A stretch of DNA of 64,000 nucleotides from Solenopsis invicta (lineage: Eukaryota > Arthropoda > Insecta > Hymenoptera > Formicidae). Location: positions 25,686,501 through 25,750,500 of the forward strand of contig NC_052665.1 of the NCBI RefSeq assembly GCF_016802725.1, in the 5' to 3' direction. The notes beneath the pieces are model-generated. The model ran no database searches and was not told the DNA's origin. It was given only the letters and a program-made list of their open reading frames with translations. The position numbers and the translations under genes are program-made. The number at the start of each line of letters is the position of its first letter. Within the stretch, counting starts at the first letter, position 1. Shown in pieces: positions 61,962 through 64,000 of this stretch.

Positions 61962-64000
61962 TGTCACGTCCGTGACGCTGCGGCTCAATTTTTTTTTGAC
62001 ATCGATATTGCGCAGACCGGCAAGTCGGCATTCGGTAACAACAAATTTAACTGTCGGGTCGTGTTCTTAACATTTTCCAGTGCCGGATGGTAGCGGCAGA
62101 GTGATCTGCAAGCATGACCAGTAAGTCGTAAAATCATACTTGCTCGAGAGAAGCTGCGCCAACGACACTTGAAGGTAATAAAATGATAGACTCATGTCAA
62201 TTCAACATTTTCCAGCGCCGGATGGTCGCGGCGGAGAAGTCCGCTCGCACGACACTTGAGATCCATAAATTTGAGTTTCCTCATTAAAGAAATCCGAGTG
62301 GTTGCATCAGCAGCAACCCCCACTAGGAGTACTGACTTGCCGCGCTTTTTTTCAAGCTTTATCTAAAAATCGTATGAATAAGGATGCAGCCCGCGATTCC
62401 GGGCAGTTCAAACTCAGCAATTCGGCTAAAACAGTTCCGTGTCGCAGTACCCGCGACCGAGTTCTGTCCAAGCTTATCAGTTCGCGCTAAATCATACACG
62501 CTAACTCTATTACTAAATCCAATTCCAATTCCGACTCTAATCCTAGTTCTACTTCTAACATTGAATCGATCATAATTCCAATTTCAAGTAAATCTTAATC
62601 CAACTCTAATCTTAATCAATTTTACTCTTTGATAAGTTTAGGGCCTCGCTTATGGCTTAGCTTAGTGCTTCAGATCGCTTACTGCTAATTTTAATTTCGT
62701 ATTAAGTGGCATATGCTTATGTTTGTTTGCCAATAAATAGTAGTTTATAAATGTAAAGCTATCGCCTGCTTAATTTACGCGCTCACCGACAACCACTTCC
62801 ACGCATGCAATCCTTCACGTGTAGTGGTCAGTGATCAAGAACAACGCTCTCCAGCCGACACAGAACAAGAGGAAGCCCCATCTCGGAACTCGCGCAGTCT
62901 ACGACGGGAGCACCAGCAGCCTTCACCGAAAGCTAAGACACGACGCCCCCACTAAAAAGCATGTCAAATAACCCCTTCTTTTCAACCGGGACCCCTTACT
63001 TCCGCTGGAACGACTCCGATGCAACCATATTAACACTCTCGCGGCACATTTTCTAGTGCAGTATAAAATCCCCTCTCAATCCTTGATCGCAGAGAATCGG
63101 GCCCGTCCGTCGGTAAATCTGGCCACGCGATCTGCCCCTGGGCTGTGGGGTCTCCAAAGCTCGCGCTTCGAAAACAGCCAGTCCCACCGAAACGCGCGCT
63201 ATTTGCCGATTTGGTACTGCGTTCGGTCGTAACATAATTGATATTTTTCTGTTGATAGCGGTGGGATCGATCGCTCCGATAATGGAAACCCGTAACTCCG
63301 CGAAAACCAATGCCCTCACCGAGGAGAAATTAGAGGCGATACGGTTAGGACAAGACAAACATGAAAAACAGCTAAGAGACGAAGCCACCGCAATAGACCG
63401 CGAGAGAATGCAGTTGGAAAAAAAACGCAGAACACTCGAACGCAATAAAGAAACAAATTCGACTTTTGCATCCAACATAAGAAATATGTTTACGGCACTA
63501 AAGAATGAGATAATGCGCGAGATTAATTCGCTCAAGCAAGAGATCGAAAATAGACGCCCGGAAGCGTATAGTTCAAACTTACCTCCAGGGCAACCGTTTT
63601 TTGATTCTAACGGCATTCCTCATTTAATGAACCTGCACCCGACGCGCATTTGACGCACTAGCCTAAGATATCCCTTCGCGAGGCGACCGAAAGTGTAATA
63701 CATTTCGACGGTTATAACATCCCTCTTTCACAATTCGCGCGCGCATGCCGACGTGCCCGCGCTATTGTACCGCCTAATTATGAAAAGTCACTAACAAGAC
63801 TATTAATAAACAAACTCCGTAGTCGCGCATACTCCGCGGTAGAAGATGAGCCCTGCGATACAGTAACTCAGTTAATCGATCTTTTAAATGGAACGTTCGG
63901 GTTCGCTAATACTATAGCCCAGTATCGCGGAGAACTTAGTACGGTCTATCTCAACAAGGTCAACAAACATATTTTAGATTATATTAGTCGCGTAAAAGAG
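61962..64000 (+). mobile_element. Gypsy-3: 5' end of a third gypsy element, cut by the window
   Basis: A GC-richer LTR-like region starts TGTCACGTCCGTGACGCTG at 61962 and is followed by a gag-like ORF. A polyadenylation-type AATAAA lies at about 62731. The LTR end and primer site could not be fixed (perhaps near 62830). Two imperfect ~140 bp units share CATTTTCCAGYGCCGGATGG (62068, 62207). The rest lies beyond 64000. Confidence 0.7.
63282..64000 (+). pseudogene. gag: Gypsy-3 gag, frameshifted and partial
   Basis: Starts METRNSAKTNALTEEKLEAI with a charged coiled-coil (RDEATAIDRERMQLEKKRRT) to a TGA at 63651. In another frame from about 63663 the capsid-like block continues: ESVIHFDGYNIPLSQFARAC, LTRLLINKLRSRAYSAVEDE and YRGELSTVYLNKVNKHILDY, open to the window end. 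This is the errantivirus/gypsy type of gag. One TAG and one shift lie between the halves. Confidence 0.75.

Noticed and set aside
1..64000. Transfer RNA or microRNA genes
   Set aside because: I saw no cloverleaf with A and B boxes and CCA-proximal stem, and no convincing conserved microRNA; only the 5S-like copies resemble polymerase III genes.

Overview
This window is eukaryotic, from an insect genome, and most likely a hymenopteran such as an ant. The evidence is the DD41D/DUF4817 mariner transposase, the R1-clade retrotransposon, Ty3/gypsy elements with chromosomal-style LTRs, DUF4806-type exon fragments with GT/AG borders, and an AT-rich unique background cut by GC-rich mobile DNA. No complete host gene is visible. 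The only host-like pieces are short exon fragments at 2-163, 311-510, 10552-10801, 16913-17113 and 40804-40957. The window is essentially a graveyard of nested transposable elements.

Layout. 1-2.4 kb: exon fragments, a Harbinger-like MITE, an LTR fragment, a hAT-MITE fragment and a cluster of short palindromes. 2.4-8.8 kb: a complete but decayed gypsy element (Gypsy-1) with both LTRs. 8.9-17.1 kb: a 5S-rRNA-like sequence, two solo LTRs, palindrome clusters, an inverted pair of a ~500 bp repeat and a DUF4806 exon. 17.7-24 kb: a foldback element, two solo LTRs of one family, and a TIR element carrying a SWIM-type zinc-finger ORF. 24.6-33.6 kb: a chain of Tc1/mariner-type elements with TA target sites. 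It includes a DD41D element (25325-28397) whose 351-residue transposase looks intact, with ~410 bp inverted repeats, and several palindromic non-autonomous relatives. 33.8-40.8 kb: a younger gypsy element (Gypsy-2) with near-identical LTRs, a lysine-tRNA-type primer site, gag, protease, RT-RNaseH-integrase and an extra proline-rich frame. 41-61 kb: a decayed hAT transposon (BED finger at 43.8 kb, transposase body at 55.7-57.6 kb) split by an AT-rich palindromic satellite, a solo LTR, another solo LTR that itself holds a hAT MITE, a THAP-type element with a further solo LTR inside it, and a second MITE, then a 5'-truncated R1-clade retrotransposon. After the hAT come several palindromic MITEs, one with two further MITEs nested in it. 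61.7-64 kb: a LINE tail and the 5' end of a third gypsy element that runs off the window.

The most interesting signals are structural. Four solo LTRs carry, just downstream of a TATA box, runs of short hairpins whose central 8 bases are conserved while the arms change in step (compensatory variation). One minisatellite type, also with a constant loop and changing arms, occurs in three different elements. Most of the mariner-type foldback elements share TGACCTTG/CAAGGTCA palindromes that match the extended half-site of FTZ-F1/ERR-type nuclear receptors. Several loci carry private clusters of very short palindromes, each locus with its own word. Target-site duplications let many insertions be bounded to the base, and one MITE pair gives a filled and an empty site.
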